A DNA stretch of 64,000 nucleotides from Rhizobium sp. RU36D (GTDB lineage: Bacteria > Pseudomonadota > Alphaproteobacteria > Rhizobiales > Rhizobiaceae), in assembly GCF_900176345.1 (NCBI RefSeq), contig NZ_FWXU01000002.1, forward strand, positions 1 to 64,000, given 5' to 3'. The position numbers and the translations under genes are program-made. Below the pieces are notes generated by a model. The model was not told the DNA's origin, ran no database searches, and saw nothing but the letters and a program-made list of their open reading frames with translations. Positions 34,168 through 44,677 of this stretch are shown here, in pieces; the first letter of the stretch is position 1; each line of letters begins with the position of its first letter.

Positions 34168-34781
34168 GGGGCAACCTCGATCGAAACCGGGGTGACCAGC
34201 GGCATCTCCGTGGCGGAGCGAATGACGGTCGCGCCGACAAATTCCACCGTGTTGTCCTTCAAAGATCCCTCGGCGGGCAGGGCTGAGACCGCCCGGTCAT
34301 TCAGCGCACGGCCGAGCCGGGCATATTCGATCTGGTCGCGAAACGCGGAGAAATCATAGAGGGGCGTGGCGTCGCGCAACGCCGATCCCTTGACCACCGG
34401 GCCGAGCTGCAGGGTGGCATCGGCCTTTCCGTCGCCATTCACGTCGATCTCGGCAATCGCCGCCTTGGATTCGCGGTTTTCCGACAGAACCTTGGCCTTG
34501 CCCTTGACGGCGAAGTTCCAGCCACCGCCGGCACCTCCCACCCGCAAGCCATATTTGCCGCCGGCAGCATCCAATCCCGCAACGACCGCCTCGCGCAACA
34601 CGGCGAGATCGACCGCCTTTTCAGAAAGGGCCGGAACGAGCTTTGCGTCGAACGTGTCGGCCACGAGGGTCGCGATCGGATCGGCAGCAGCCTGGTCGGC
34701 CGTCTGCGTCTTCACGAGCTTGCAGCCCGTGAGACCAGAGACAGCCAGCAGGCCCATTGCATAAAGGATGGGTTTCATCAT
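34164..34781 (-). CDS. DUF2291-family periplasmic lipoprotein
   Basis: A 205-residue protein. Residues 1-20 are a lipoprotein signal ending in the lipobox LTGC. The rest matches the pattern of DUF2291 proteins: a mixed helix-strand protein often found between binding protein and ATPase in ribose-type ABC operons of rhizobia. FAVKGKAKVLSENRESK and the Ca-loop-like DVNGDGKAD are visible. The role is not established; a periplasmic accessory role in uptake is inferred from position. It overlaps rbsA as ATGA. Confidence 0.8.
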   Translation of the reverse strand: MMKPILYAMGLLAVSGLTGCKLVKTQTADQAAADPIATLVADTFDAKLVPALSEKAVDLAVLREAVVAGLDAAGGKYGLRVGGAGGGWNFAVKGKAKVLSENRESKAAIAEIDVNGDGKADATLQLGPVVKGSALRDATPLYDFSAFRDQIEYARLGRALNDRAVSALPAEGSLKDNTVEFVGATVIRSATEMPLVTPVSIEVAP

Positions 34782-34809
34782 CTGGGGACCATGCTCTTCA
34801 ACAAAAGAC

Positions 34810-34841
34810 GGTCACCCGGAGCGCGGACGCACCGGGTGACC
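34810..34841 (-). terminator. terminator-like hairpin after the binding-protein gene
   Basis: GGTCACCCGG (34810-34819) pairs perfectly with CCGGGTGACC (34832-34841). On the minus strand it is followed by GTCTTTTG, a short T-run. It lies 12 bases after the stop of the RbsB-like gene and before the lipoprotein gene, so it probably attenuates the downstream genes. Confidence 0.7.
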
Positions 34842-34853
34842 TGAGACGTCACG

Positions 34854-36133
<1,280 letters not shown>

Positions 36134-37114
36134 ATGACGACACAACGCTTTGGCGCCGGCATCTGGCACTTTGCGACCTATGTCGATCGCTACGCCACGG
36201 ATGGCTACGGCGCACCCCGCAGCGTCATCGACGCAATCGACCTGGCTGGCCAGGTCCGCGATCTCTCGGTCGTCGACATCAACTATCCCTTTTTCGGCGG
36301 AGATTTCACCAACGCGCAGATCAAGGCCGCCCTCGACCGCAACAATCTCGGTGTCATCGGCATTACGCCTGAGATCTACACCCGGGAATTCTCCAAGGGC
36401 TCCTTCACCAATCCCGATGCCGGGGTTCGCAGGCGCGCCCATGAGATCGTCACGGAAGCCTGCGACCAGGTTCGTTACTTCGGCGCCGATTATGTGAAGC
36501 TGTGGCCGGGCCAGGATGGCTGGGACTATCCCTTCCAGGTCGATTACGGCACGCTCTGGAAGCACTCGCTTGATGGTGTCGGGCAGCTGGCCAGCGAAAA
36601 TCCCGATCTGAAATTCGTGATCGAATACAAGCCGCGCGAGCCAAGGGTGCGCATGAGCTTCGGCTCGGTCGCCCGCACGCTGCTGGGCATCGAAAAGATC
36701 GGCCTGCCGAATATCGGCATTCTCCTGGATTTCGGTCATGCGATCATGGGCGGGGAATCCGCGGCCGACAGCGCGCAGCTCGCCATCGACTATGGACGTC
36801 TGTTCGGCATGGACGTGAACGACAACTATCGCAGCTGGGATGACGATCTCGTCGCCGGCAGCCTGCATCCCATCGAACTCTTCGAGTTCTTCTATGTGCT
36901 GAGGAAGAACAAGTGGGAGGGCGTCTGGCAGCTCGACCAGTTCCCCTTCCGCGAGGACAGCGTCGCGACGGCCAACCACGCGATCGATTTCCTGAAGGCG
37001 GCAGACAAGGGGCTGGATGCGCTCGATGTCGATGCGCTGAAAGAAGCCCAGAGCCGGCACGACGCCATCGCTGCCTTGCGGATCGCGCAGAAGGCTCTCT
37101 TCGGCGCCATGTGA
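36134..37114 (+). CDS. sugar isomerase, TIM barrel (D-apiose isomerase candidate)
   Basis: A 326-residue protein from ATG 36134, with GGAGGAGA upstream. The fold is xylose-isomerase-like: [46 protein letters not shown] (catalytic Glu and Lys), [16 protein letters not shown] (metal Asp/His), [18 protein letters not shown] and [11 protein letters not shown]. These are the signatures of aldose-ketose isomerases of the L-rhamnose/apiose type. Next to a split transketolase and an FGGY kinase, the best reading is D-apiose to apulose. Other aldoses are not excluded. Confidence 0.78.
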   Translation: MTTQRFGAGIWHFATYVDRYATDGYGAPRSVIDAIDLAGQVRDLSVVDINYPFFGGDFTNAQIKAALDRNNLGVIGITPEIYTREFSKGSFTNPDAGVRRRAHEIVTEACDQVRYFGADYVKLWPGQDGWDYPFQVDYGTLWKHSLDGVGQLASENPDLKFVIEYKPREPRVRMSFGSVARTLLGIEKIGLPNIGILLDFGHAIMGGESAADSAQLAIDYGRLFGMDVNDNYRSWDDDLVAGSLHPIELFEFFYVLRKNKWEGVWQLDQFPFREDSVATANHAIDFLKAADKGLDALDVDALKEAQSRHDAIAALRIAQKALFGAM

Positions 37115-37160
37115 GCACCGCTTACGGCGGCTTAGGCCGCCAGATTGAAAGGCTTGTTGA

Positions 37161-37982
37161 ATGCTGAACAACGATACCGTTCAGACCATCCGGGAGAAGG
37201 CGCTGTGGATGCGCCGGCGCGCCTTCACGATGGTCTATGAGGCCCAGCTCGGACATCCGGGCGGGGACTTTTCCGCCATCGACATCATCGCCACACTCTA
37301 TTTCGGCGTGATGCGGTATGATCCCAAAAAGCCCGAACTGGAAGGCCGGGACAGGTTCATCATGTCGAAGGGACATGCGACCGGAGCGCTCTATACCGCG
37401 CTCTGCGCCGCTGGATACTATCCCGAGGATTGGCTGAGCACCTATATGCAGCCGCATTCGAAGCTGAACGGCCATCCGAACCGGAACTACCTGCCGGGCG
37501 TGGAAACCAATACGGGGCCACTCGGCCACGGCATGCCGGTGGCGCTCGGCATTGCCATCGCGGGCCAGATCTCGGGAAGCGACCACCGTACTTTCGTGCT
37601 GACGGGAGATGGCGAGTTGCAGGAGGGATCCAACTGGGAGGCGGCGATGACCGCCGGTCACCGCAAGCTGGAGAACCTGACCCTGATCGTGGACCGAAAC
37701 CGTCTGCAGCAAGGCATGGGAACGGAGGAGACCAATGGCCTCGATCCCCTGGACGAAAAATTCCGCGCCTTTGGCTGGGAGGCCGTCATGGTCGATGGCC
37801 ACGATATTGGTGCGCTGCTCGAGGTTCTGGCATCCCCGCGCTTCGGCAAGGGTCGTCCGCTCTGCGTCATCGCCAATACGATAAAGGGTCGCGGCGTGTC
37901 TTTCATGGAAAACAAGGCCTCGTGGCACCATGGCGTGCCCAATGCCGAACAATACAGGATTGCCTTGGAGGAACTGGTCTGA
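37161..37982 (+). CDS. transketolase N-terminal subunit (apulose-4-phosphate transketolase subunit A candidate)
   Basis: A 273-residue protein carrying only the thiamine-diphosphate pyrophosphate-binding half of transketolase. GHPGGDFSAIDIIATLYF, SKGHATGALYTAL and GDGELQEGSNWEAAMTAGHRKLENLTLIVDRN (the GDG..N metal motif) are all present. The next gene encodes the missing half. Split transketolases occur in archaea and some bacterial sugar loci. With the isomerase and kinase, it would split apulose-4-phosphate with glyceraldehyde-3-phosphate to DHAP and xylulose-5-phosphate. Confidence 0.88.
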   Translation: MLNNDTVQTIREKALWMRRRAFTMVYEAQLGHPGGDFSAIDIIATLYFGVMRYDPKKPELEGRDRFIMSKGHATGALYTALCAAGYYPEDWLSTYMQPHSKLNGHPNRNYLPGVETNTGPLGHGMPVALGIAIAGQISGSDHRTFVLTGDGELQEGSNWEAAMTAGHRKLENLTLIVDRNRLQQGMGTEETNGLDPLDEKFRAFGWEAVMVDGHDIGALLEVLASPRFGKGRPLCVIANTIKGRGVSFMENKASWHHGVPNAEQYRIALEELV

Positions 37983-38941
37983 TGGCTGCTCCCGCTGCAA
38001 AACAGGAAGGCTTCAGCGATTGCCGTGATGCCTGGGCACGCACCCTTGAGGAACTTGCTGCCCGTGATCCACGGATTGTCGCCGTGGTCAACGATTCCGT
38101 AGGATCATCGAAGCTCGGTGGCTTCCAGAAGGCATTCCCCGAACGGATTATCAATGTCGGCATCGCCGAGCAGAACATGGTGGGCGTCAGCGCCGGCCTT
38201 GCCAATGGCGGCAAGGTGCCGTTTGTCTCCGCGGCCTCATGTTTCCTCACCGGCCGCGCCATGGAACAGATCAAGGCGGACATCGCCTATGCTGGTTTCA
38301 ATGTGAAACTTGTCGGCCAGTCCTCTGGCGTGGCCTATGGCGAGCTTGGGCCCACACATCACTCGATCGAGGATTTCGCCTGGCTCCGTCCGCTTGATGC
38401 CATCACCGTCATCGTGCCCGCGGATGCCTGGGAAACGGCTGAAGCGGTGAAATGGGCGGCGGCCCATGAAGGTCCGGTCTATATCCGTCTCAGCCGCATG
38501 CCGGTGCCCGAGCTTGCCGTGAAGGACCGTGTCTTCCGCCCTGGAAAGGCCGAACGCGTTCAAGACGGAGGTGACGTAACGCTGATCGGCTGCGGCACCA
38601 CGGTGCATCTGGCCGCCCGTGCAGCACAGACGCTGGAGGCCGAAGGCATCAGCGCCCGCGTGCTCAACATGGCCACCCTCAACCCGCTCGACGAAGAGGC
38701 GCTCGCCGCTGCTGCCGACGAAACCGGAGCGATCGTGACGATAGAAGAGGCAAATATCCGCGGCGGGTTGGGCGGCGCGGTTGCCGAGTTTACGGCAGGG
38801 CACCGCCCCGTGCCGGTAGAGCGGGTCGGCTTCCCGGGCTTTGTTGTTACCGGCTCCGTCGACTTCCTCTTCGAGCACTATGGCATTAGCCCCCACGGTA
38901 TCGCTGCGGCAGCGCGTCGGGCATTGGCGCGCAAGCGGTGA
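37982..38941 (+). CDS. transketolase C-terminal subunit (apulose-4-phosphate transketolase subunit B candidate)
   Basis: A 319-residue protein starting at ATG 37982, which shares one base with the preceding stop (TGATG). It has the pyrimidine-binding half: NVGIAEQNMVGVSAGLANGGKVPFV with the activating Glu, THHSIEDFAWLR, and the C-terminal domain VTLIGCGTTVHLAARAA. It must pair with the N-terminal subunit for activity. It overlaps the kinase gene by four bases if that starts at the GTG. Confidence 0.88.
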   Translation: MAAPAAKQEGFSDCRDAWARTLEELAARDPRIVAVVNDSVGSSKLGGFQKAFPERIINVGIAEQNMVGVSAGLANGGKVPFVSAASCFLTGRAMEQIKADIAYAGFNVKLVGQSSGVAYGELGPTHHSIEDFAWLRPLDAITVIVPADAWETAEAVKWAAAHEGPVYIRLSRMPVPELAVKDRVFRPGKAERVQDGGDVTLIGCGTTVHLAARAAQTLEAEGISARVLNMATLNPLDEEALAAAADETGAIVTIEEANIRGGLGGAVAEFTAGHRPVPVERVGFPGFVVTGSVDFLFEHYGISPHGIAAAARRALARKR

Positions 38942-40431
38942 GGTCCATGGTGGAGAGGCAATCCTTCGTCATCGCCATTGACCAGGGCACGACCAATACC
39001 AAGGCGGTGTTGGTCGATGCCTCCGGCAAGGTCGTCTCCAAGGCATCCGCATCCCTGACATCGAGCTATCCACGCCCGGGATGGGCCGAGCAGTCGGCCA
39101 ACGACATCTGGGACAGCGTGCGCTCGGTCATTTCAGAGATTGTTGTGGGCGGCCACGGCCCCATTGCGGGGATCGCGATCAGCAACCAGCGGGAGACCCT
39201 CGTGGTCTGGGATGCTGAGACCGGCGAACCGCTGGCACCTGCAATCCTGTGGCAGTGCCGCAGGACCGCAGCCGCCTGCCAGTCCCTGATCGATGCCGGG
39301 CACGACCCTGATGTCGTCGACGTGACCGGGCTGTCGATCAACGCCCTGTTCCCCGCCTCGAAGCTCGGCTGGGTCATGGACCATGTGGCATCGGCGCGGG
39401 ACCTGGCGGCGCAGGGACGGCTGCGCGCCGGCACGGTGGACAGCTGGCTGCTGTTCAAGATGACGGGCGGCAGCGTCTTCGCGACGGACCATTCCAACGC
39501 CTCGCGCACCATGCTGTTCGACACGGCCAGACTGGCCTGGAGCCCTGAGCTCTGCGACCTCTTTCATGTGCCCATGTCGGCGCTGCCACAAGCCCGACCG
39601 TCCAACAGTCATTTCGGCGAAACCGCTCTGGACGCGACCGCGCTGCCCGGCGGGACGCCGATCCTGACCATGATGGGTGATAGCCATGCCGCTCTCTACG
39701 GCCATGGGGTGCGCAGGCCGGGACTGGTGAAGGCGACATACGGAACCGGCTCCTCGCTGATGACCCTGACCGACAGGCGCGTGCTCTCTGGCCATGGCCT
39801 GTCCAGCACGATCGCCTGGTCCGACGATCGCGGGGTTGCCTATGCGCTGGAGGGCAACATCACCGTCTCGGCTCAGGCGATTGCCTTTGCCGCGACCATG
39901 CTGGGCCTTGCCGGGCCTGCTGCATTGTCCGACCTGGCGCAGTCAGTTCCGGATAGCGGCAAGGTGGTCTTCGTCCCGGCGCTTGCCGGCCTGGGCGCGC
40001 CGCACTGGACGGATGCGGCCACCGGCACGATTTCCGGCATGACCCATGCGACTGCCCCGGCCCATATTGCCCGCGCAACCATGGAGGCCGTGGCGCTCCA
40101 GATCGCCGATGTCTTCAACGCCATGCAAAAGGATGTCGGGGCGGATTTGTCGGGCCTGATGGCAGATGGCGGCGCGTCCACCAACGACTTCCTGATGCAG
40201 TTGCAGGCCGACATCCTGGATCGACCCGTGCTTCGGGGCGATCAGCCTGAAGTCGGCGCCCTCGGCGCGGCCGCTATGGCATTTCGCGCGCTGGGCATCA
40301 CGGCACCCGAACCGTCCCATGCTCGCACATTTGCTCCCGGAACCATGCCGGCGGAGGTGCGCGCCGATGTGCTCACACGTTGGCATGAGGCGATCGCGCG
40401 GGTGAAATCGCCGGTATCGACAAAAGGTTGA
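38938..40431 (+). CDS. FGGY-family kinase (apulose kinase candidate)
   Basis: A 497-residue kinase. The GTG at 38938 overlaps the previous stop; an ATG at 38947 is also possible. AIDQGTTNTKAVLV is the first ATP motif, SNQRETLVVWDAETG resembles glycerol kinase, MMGDSHAALYGHG carries the catalytic Asp, and GTGSSLMTLTD and MADGGASTNDFLMQ complete the site. In the proposed pathway it phosphorylates apulose before the transketolase step. Glycerol or another triose-tetrose substrate is the main alternative. Confidence 0.85.
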   Translation: MRSMVERQSFVIAIDQGTTNTKAVLVDASGKVVSKASASLTSSYPRPGWAEQSANDIWDSVRSVISEIVVGGHGPIAGIAISNQRETLVVWDAETGEPLAPAILWQCRRTAAACQSLIDAGHDPDVVDVTGLSINALFPASKLGWVMDHVASARDLAAQGRLRAGTVDSWLLFKMTGGSVFATDHSNASRTMLFDTARLAWSPELCDLFHVPMSALPQARPSNSHFGETALDATALPGGTPILTMMGDSHAALYGHGVRRPGLVKATYGTGSSLMTLTDRRVLSGHGLSSTIAWSDDRGVAYALEGNITVSAQAIAFAATMLGLAGPAALSDLAQSVPDSGKVVFVPALAGLGAPHWTDAATGTISGMTHATAPAHIARATMEAVALQIADVFNAMQKDVGADLSGLMADGGASTNDFLMQLQADILDRPVLRGDQPEVGALGAAAMAFRALGITAPEPSHARTFAPGTMPAEVRADVLTRWHEAIARVKSPVSTKG

Positions 40432-40739
40432 GACGATCGGAAAGCCTGCAGTGGCGCTATCATCGCGGTCCTGCCGCGGTTTCCGTCAACAAGGTGTTCC
40501 GATACGGCGCAGACCTTGACACCTCCGACCCCCTTCCGCGGTGCGGATTCGCAGGCATCTGCGAAGTCCAAAGCGTCGAGACCAGCAAGACGCCGTAGCA
40601 GCCGCGCCCGACGCGCCGCATTGCAAGCCCAAGATACAGACCGCAAATCGGCAAGCGGAGATCAAAGACCCCCCGTGCGCCTACACGGTTGCGCAAACGG
40701 AGGCGCGCGCGATGGATTCTGGATAAAAAAATAACAATG
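40432..40739. other. spacer between the pentose locus and the glycan island
   Basis: No supportable gene. Short overlapping frames on both strands lack ribosome binding sites. Base composition changes from GC-rich to AT-rich near 40720, marking the left border of the glycan island. No tRNA or repeat end was found at the border. Confidence 0.5.
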
Positions 40740-40767
40740 TTGACAATGTCTTAAGGTAATATATAAC
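40740..40767 (+). promoter_or_regulatory. strong promoter of the glycan island
   Basis: TTGACA (40740-40745) and TATAAC (40762-40767) are spaced by 16 bases in an AT-rich stretch. This is close to the sigma-70 consensus. The leader to the first gene at 40873 is about 100 bases long. Confidence 0.65.
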
Positions 40768-40872
40768 GTAATACTTAACAACATAAAATCCATTTTTATG
40801 TTTCAAGATTAGGTTATTACTTGTCCGCTTAGATAGAAAATTTTGATGTCTAAGATGAGAGTTGAGTGAGCT

Positions 40873-41820
40873 ATGCAAAACAACCCGCTGGTCGCCGTCA
40901 TTTTACCTGCATATAATGAGGAATTGACAATTGCCTCTTGCATACACGATTTTCATGCGGCGTTACCAGATGCTTCTATTTGGGTTATTAACAATAGATC
41001 AGCGGACGCTACAGAAACAATAGCCAGGGACACTATATCGAAGTTGGGTTGTGCAGGGGGCGTTATCAACGAGCGTCGCCCCGGCAAGGGCAATGCAGTC
41101 CGTCGCGCCTTCATGGATGTCGAGGCAGACATCTATGTTCTCGCCGATGCGGACATGACATACCCGGCCTCCCAGGCGAAGGATCTCATAGCGCCCGTTG
41201 TGGCGGGCCAGGCGGATATGGTGGTGGGGGATCGCCACAGCGACGGGCACTATGCGGCCGAGAATACGCGGGCTTTGCATGGCTTTGGCAACCGTCTGGT
41301 GCGAAACCTGGTAAACAAGCTGTTTGGCGCCCAGCTTGCCGATATCATGAGTGGTTACCGGGTTTTCAATCGTCATTTTGTCAAATCCTATCCCATTCTC
41401 GTCGAAGGTTTTGAGATTGAAACGGATATGACATTGCATGCGCTGGATAAGCGTTTTCGCATTGTGGAAATTCCGGTGAATTACCGTGACAGGCCGGAGG
41501 GCAGCTTCTCCAAGCTGAACACATTCGCGGATGGTGCGCGCGTGCTCACCACGATTGGCAATATCCTGCGCTATTATCGCCCCTTGATGTTTTTTGGTGG
41601 TGCTGCCGTTTTTGCCGCTATCCTGGCGCTGCTGGCCGGCATGCCTGTGATCGACGAATATATTCGTCACGCTTACATCGAACATATTCCTCTGGCGATC
41701 CTTGCCACGGGGCTCGGGATCGTGGCCATGCTGCTGGCGGCCATTGGCCTCATTCTCGATTCCATCACGCACCAGGACAAGCGCCGGTTTGAACTCGCAC
41801 TTCTGGCGCGACGATTTTGA
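40873..41820 (+). CDS. GtrB/DPM1-like polyprenyl-phosphate glycosyltransferase
   Basis: A 315-residue family 2 glycosyltransferase. VAVILPAYNEELTIASCI opens the GT-A domain, ADADMTYPASQA is the metal-binding DxD region, and MSGYRVFNRHFVKSYPI is typical of dolichol/undecaprenol-phosphate sugar synthases. Two C-terminal membrane segments (about 235-260 and 275-300) match GtrB. It probably transfers a sugar from a nucleotide donor to undecaprenyl phosphate at the inner membrane. It is the first gene of the island operon. Confidence 0.85.
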   Translation: MQNNPLVAVILPAYNEELTIASCIHDFHAALPDASIWVINNRSADATETIARDTISKLGCAGGVINERRPGKGNAVRRAFMDVEADIYVLADADMTYPASQAKDLIAPVVAGQADMVVGDRHSDGHYAAENTRALHGFGNRLVRNLVNKLFGAQLADIMSGYRVFNRHFVKSYPILVEGFEIETDMTLHALDKRFRIVEIPVNYRDRPEGSFSKLNTFADGARVLTTIGNILRYYRPLMFFGGAAVFAAILALLAGMPVIDEYIRHAYIEHIPLAILATGLGIVAMLLAAIGLILDSITHQDKRRFELALLARRF

Positions 41821-41872
41821 CGTGACATCTCCCGACGCCAAAAATCGCGGAGTGACGACCAGGCTGAATGAT

Positions 41873-42316
41873 ATGTCCTCCGTTCCGTCGAAGGTTCTGG
41901 ATCAGACTGATGATCGGGATGGTTTGGCAAAAGAGGTCAATCACCTGCATCAATCCCTGTTCGGGCGGCCTCCCACTGCATCCGTCATAGAGCACTATAT
42001 TCAGGCACATATGATCATGCCTGAATTGCATGATGTCCATGACGCTGAGGTTCGAACCGTTCGTGCGGTTATCGAAAAAAAGCTGGACGCTATTGCCGTT
42101 GAGCCATGGCTGCGCGACAAGAACAGGCATCATCTGCTGTCAAGGAAGATCTTTCTGCTGAGTTATATTTCTGAATGTGACGCGGAGCACGTTGAGTATA
42201 ACAATCATATCGAAAACAGATTTATTTACTTCGGTGTCATGCTGTTCGAATGTGCGCGCGCATCCTTTACTATGGCAAAGGGGCTGTATTTGAAGGTGCG
42301 GCATGGACTTTTTTGA
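41873..42316 (+). CDS. small protein of unknown function in the glycan island
   Basis: A 147-residue protein from ATG 41873; a GTG at 41822, right after the glycosyltransferase stop, would add 17 residues. It has no signal peptide or clear membrane segment, is helical in character, and has many His and charged residues (NRHHLLSRKIFLLSY). It overlaps the GMC-type gene by 14 bases. I do not recognise a family. Coupling suggests a partner of the flavoprotein. Confidence 0.6.
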   Translation: MSSVPSKVLDQTDDRDGLAKEVNHLHQSLFGRPPTASVIEHYIQAHMIMPELHDVHDAEVRTVRAVIEKKLDAIAVEPWLRDKNRHHLLSRKIFLLSYISECDAEHVEYNNHIENRFIYFGVMLFECARASFTMAKGLYLKVRHGLF

Positions 42317-43877
42317 TTATGTGATCATCGGTTCCGGCCCGTCAGGTGTTTCAGCGGCCAGAAGGCTGGCTGGGTTGAAGACCTGCATCATTGATGTTGG
42401 AGAAACAGCCCAGACCGGATTTGCCTATAAGACGCTGTCCGAGGCGAAAGCCTCCGGAGATGTCCAAGGCCTCCTGGGGCATCGGTTCGAGATGCTCTCA
42501 ACGATCCAGGCAGCAACGGCATCGCATCCAAAACTACGCGCGGCGGCTGTGCGCCATATCATGCAGGGCATTCCGTTCCATGTCCGGGGCGCGCAAGGCG
42601 AAACGATTGTTCGCGGCGCCGGCAGCTATGCCCAGGGGGGCATGTCCAATGTATGGGGCGGCCAACTGCTGCGCTATTCCGAGGCCGATCTCAGCCATGC
42701 CGGCCATTGGCCCTTCAAGGCATCCGTCCTTGAGGCGTATTATGAGGACCTCGAGAAGCATATTGGCATTTCGGGAGAGCAGGATGATTTATATCCCTTT
42801 CTTGGTGCGGCTACCGATCTGATGCCGCCTGTCCCTCTTGTTCCTGCGGCACGGCATATGCTTCAGGCATACAAGACGGTCAAAGCGAAGAACAGAAAGC
42901 TCGACATACTGCTTGGCCGGGCGAGGCTTGCCATACACACGGTCAACCGCGGGGAACAATCTGCTTATCCCTTTGGCGAGACGGAGTTTTTCCTATCCAA
43001 TCAAGCCGGCTTCTACACGGCCGGGCGCACCCTGGAGCAGTTGCGCTCGTCATTGGACATCACCTATATCGGGGGGCATGAGCTCTGCGCCTTTCAGGAG
43101 ACGGATGACTACGTCGAGTTGAATGTGCTGGACCGCGCCTCCGGCGCAAGACGGTCAGTGCGAACACGGCATCTGCTGCTTGGCTGCGGCACTTTGCAAA
43201 CAGCGCGTCTGGTGCTGCTGAACAAGCAGGGCTCGAAGCGATCCCTGCCTTTCATGGATCATCCACCAACCTTGCTGCCCCTGTTCATCCCCGCCATGTT
43301 CGGGCAGAGACTGCCTGCCAACAGTTTTCCGGTTCAACTGGCGGCAACACTGGATGGAGTAGAGAATTGCGATATGATCAGCCTTTATTACCCCGGCGCA
43401 ATGCTGCGGTCTGACTTGATACCGGATATCCCTCTTCCGGCGCGCAACTCCATTCGTCTGATGAACTGGCTCCTGGCCGGCATGTTGGTCGCGCAGATTT
43501 GGGAAACATCTCGGCCATCCACCAATCGCCTTGGCCTTGATGAGAACAATGATATCGTCATTGATTACCCCGATCGGCCGTCTTACGGGCGACTGGGCAA
43601 GGTTATTTCTGCCTTCCGGGCACTCGGGGCATATTCCCACCGCAGCCTGGCATCCATGTCGCTGCCGGGTTGGGGGTTTCACTATGCAGGATGTCTTCCA
43701 ATGCGCCAGGCACCTTCGGAATTTGAAACGCACGTCGACGGCCGCTTGTGGGATAGCCGCCGCGTGCGCGTGATTGATGGCTCCGTGCTACCCTCGTTGC
43801 CGGGAAAGAACCACTCCCTGACGATGATGGCGAATGCGGCGCGTATTGCAGATGAGGCACGCCAATGCGGATACTGA
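42303..43877 (+). CDS. GMC-type FAD-dependent oxidoreductase
   Basis: A 524-residue flavoprotein. The FAD-binding start is FDYVIIGSGPSGVSAARRLAG. GGMSNVWGGQLLRYSEADL fits the GMC substrate-FAD region, and the C-terminus has GFHYAGCLPM and DGSVLPSLPGKNHSLTMMANA, the GMC C-terminal motif. It is cytoplasmic, as no signal is seen. In a glycan cluster it may oxidise a hydroxyl of a sugar or lipid-linked sugar. It overlaps the SDR gene by 13 bases. Confidence 0.82.
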   Translation: MDFFDYVIIGSGPSGVSAARRLAGLKTCIIDVGETAQTGFAYKTLSEAKASGDVQGLLGHRFEMLSTIQAATASHPKLRAAAVRHIMQGIPFHVRGAQGETIVRGAGSYAQGGMSNVWGGQLLRYSEADLSHAGHWPFKASVLEAYYEDLEKHIGISGEQDDLYPFLGAATDLMPPVPLVPAARHMLQAYKTVKAKNRKLDILLGRARLAIHTVNRGEQSAYPFGETEFFLSNQAGFYTAGRTLEQLRSSLDITYIGGHELCAFQETDDYVELNVLDRASGARRSVRTRHLLLGCGTLQTARLVLLNKQGSKRSLPFMDHPPTLLPLFIPAMFGQRLPANSFPVQLAATLDGVENCDMISLYYPGAMLRSDLIPDIPLPARNSIRLMNWLLAGMLVAQIWETSRPSTNRLGLDENNDIVIDYPDRPSYGRLGKVISAFRALGAYSHRSLASMSLPGWGFHYAGCLPMRQAPSEFETHVDGRLWDSRRVRVIDGSVLPSLPGKNHSLTMMANAARIADEARQCGY

Positions 43878-44677
43878 TTATCGGGGCGGCAGGCTTCATC
43901 GGCTCGCATTTGTGCCGCTATTTTTCAAGCCAGGGGCATGATGTCGTGGCGTTGTGCCGGTCCGGCAGAGTAGCGGGGTTTTCCGGCGCGGTTTTCAAAT
44001 GGGCCTTGGGAGACCCTATCCCCGACGGCGCCTTGAAAGGCATTGATTGCGTCATTCATCTTGCGCATGATTTCGACGGTGAGAAAGGCGCAGATCTGAC
44101 GGTTTCCTCGACCTTGGCTTGCATCGCACAAGCGCGGGCGGCACGTGTGCCAAGGCAGCTCTTCTATTCATCCTATTCGGCGGGTGAGCATGCAAAATCG
44201 ATTTACGGGCGCTCCAAACGTATTATCGAACGCGCTGTCCTTGAATCAGGGGATGTGATCATCGTCCGGCCCGGGCTCGTTATTGGTGATGGGGGGCTTT
44301 ACCAGCGCATCAAAGGCATCGCCCGCACGTTTCCCATCATCCCGCTGCCGGATGGTGGCGTCGGTCTTGTGCCTGTCATCACCATTGAGCGGCTGTGTGA
44401 GGAAACGTTGCACCTGATCACGGACGCCTCGGTGCCTGCTCAGGCGAATATTTTTGAACGTCAGCACAAATCCTTAAAGGACCTGGTCCTGGACGCTGCG
44501 GCGGAAACCGGCAAAAGACCGCGTATCCTGTATATCCCCTCAGGCCTTGTTGTTGCCGTGCTTCGCCTTGCCTCAAAATTGCGCCTGCCACTCCCGGTTA
44601 ACGTTGACAATCTTGAAGGCTTTCTGGCAAACCAAACCGCAGTTCATTACTCGACCTTGCGGAAAGAAATACCATGA
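43865..44677 (+). CDS. NAD-dependent sugar epimerase/dehydratase (extended SDR)
   Basis: A 270-residue protein. The Rossmann motif is ILIIGAAGFIGSHLCRYF, and the catalytic pair is in SIYGRSKRIIE (YxxxK), with a Ser-rich stretch upstream (FYSSYSAG). RPGLVIGDGG is the usual substrate loop. It probably epimerises, reduces or dehydrates a sugar, in sequence with the GMC-type enzyme. It overlaps the methyltransferase gene as ATGA. It is on the short side for UDP-sugar epimerases (about 310). Confidence 0.82.
   Translation: MRILIIGAAGFIGSHLCRYFSSQGHDVVALCRSGRVAGFSGAVFKWALGDPIPDGALKGIDCVIHLAHDFDGEKGADLTVSSTLACIAQARAARVPRQLFYSSYSAGEHAKSIYGRSKRIIERAVLESGDVIIVRPGLVIGDGGLYQRIKGIARTFPIIPLPDGGVGLVPVITIERLCEETLHLITDASVPAQANIFERQHKSLKDLVLDAAAETGKRPRILYIPSGLVVAVLRLASKLRLPLPVNVDNLEGFLANQTAVHYSTLRKEIP

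Noticed and set aside
31577..34240. 887-residue minus-strand frame covering the permease and the ATPase gene
   Set aside because: Only its C-terminal 354 residues are protein-like (RbsC). The rest reads the RbsA gene in the wrong frame and is Arg-rich without domains.
37430..37981. N-terminal extension of the transketolase C-terminal subunit
   Set aside because: The extension lies in a wrong frame of the N-terminal subunit gene. The ATG at 37982 gives the normal family start.
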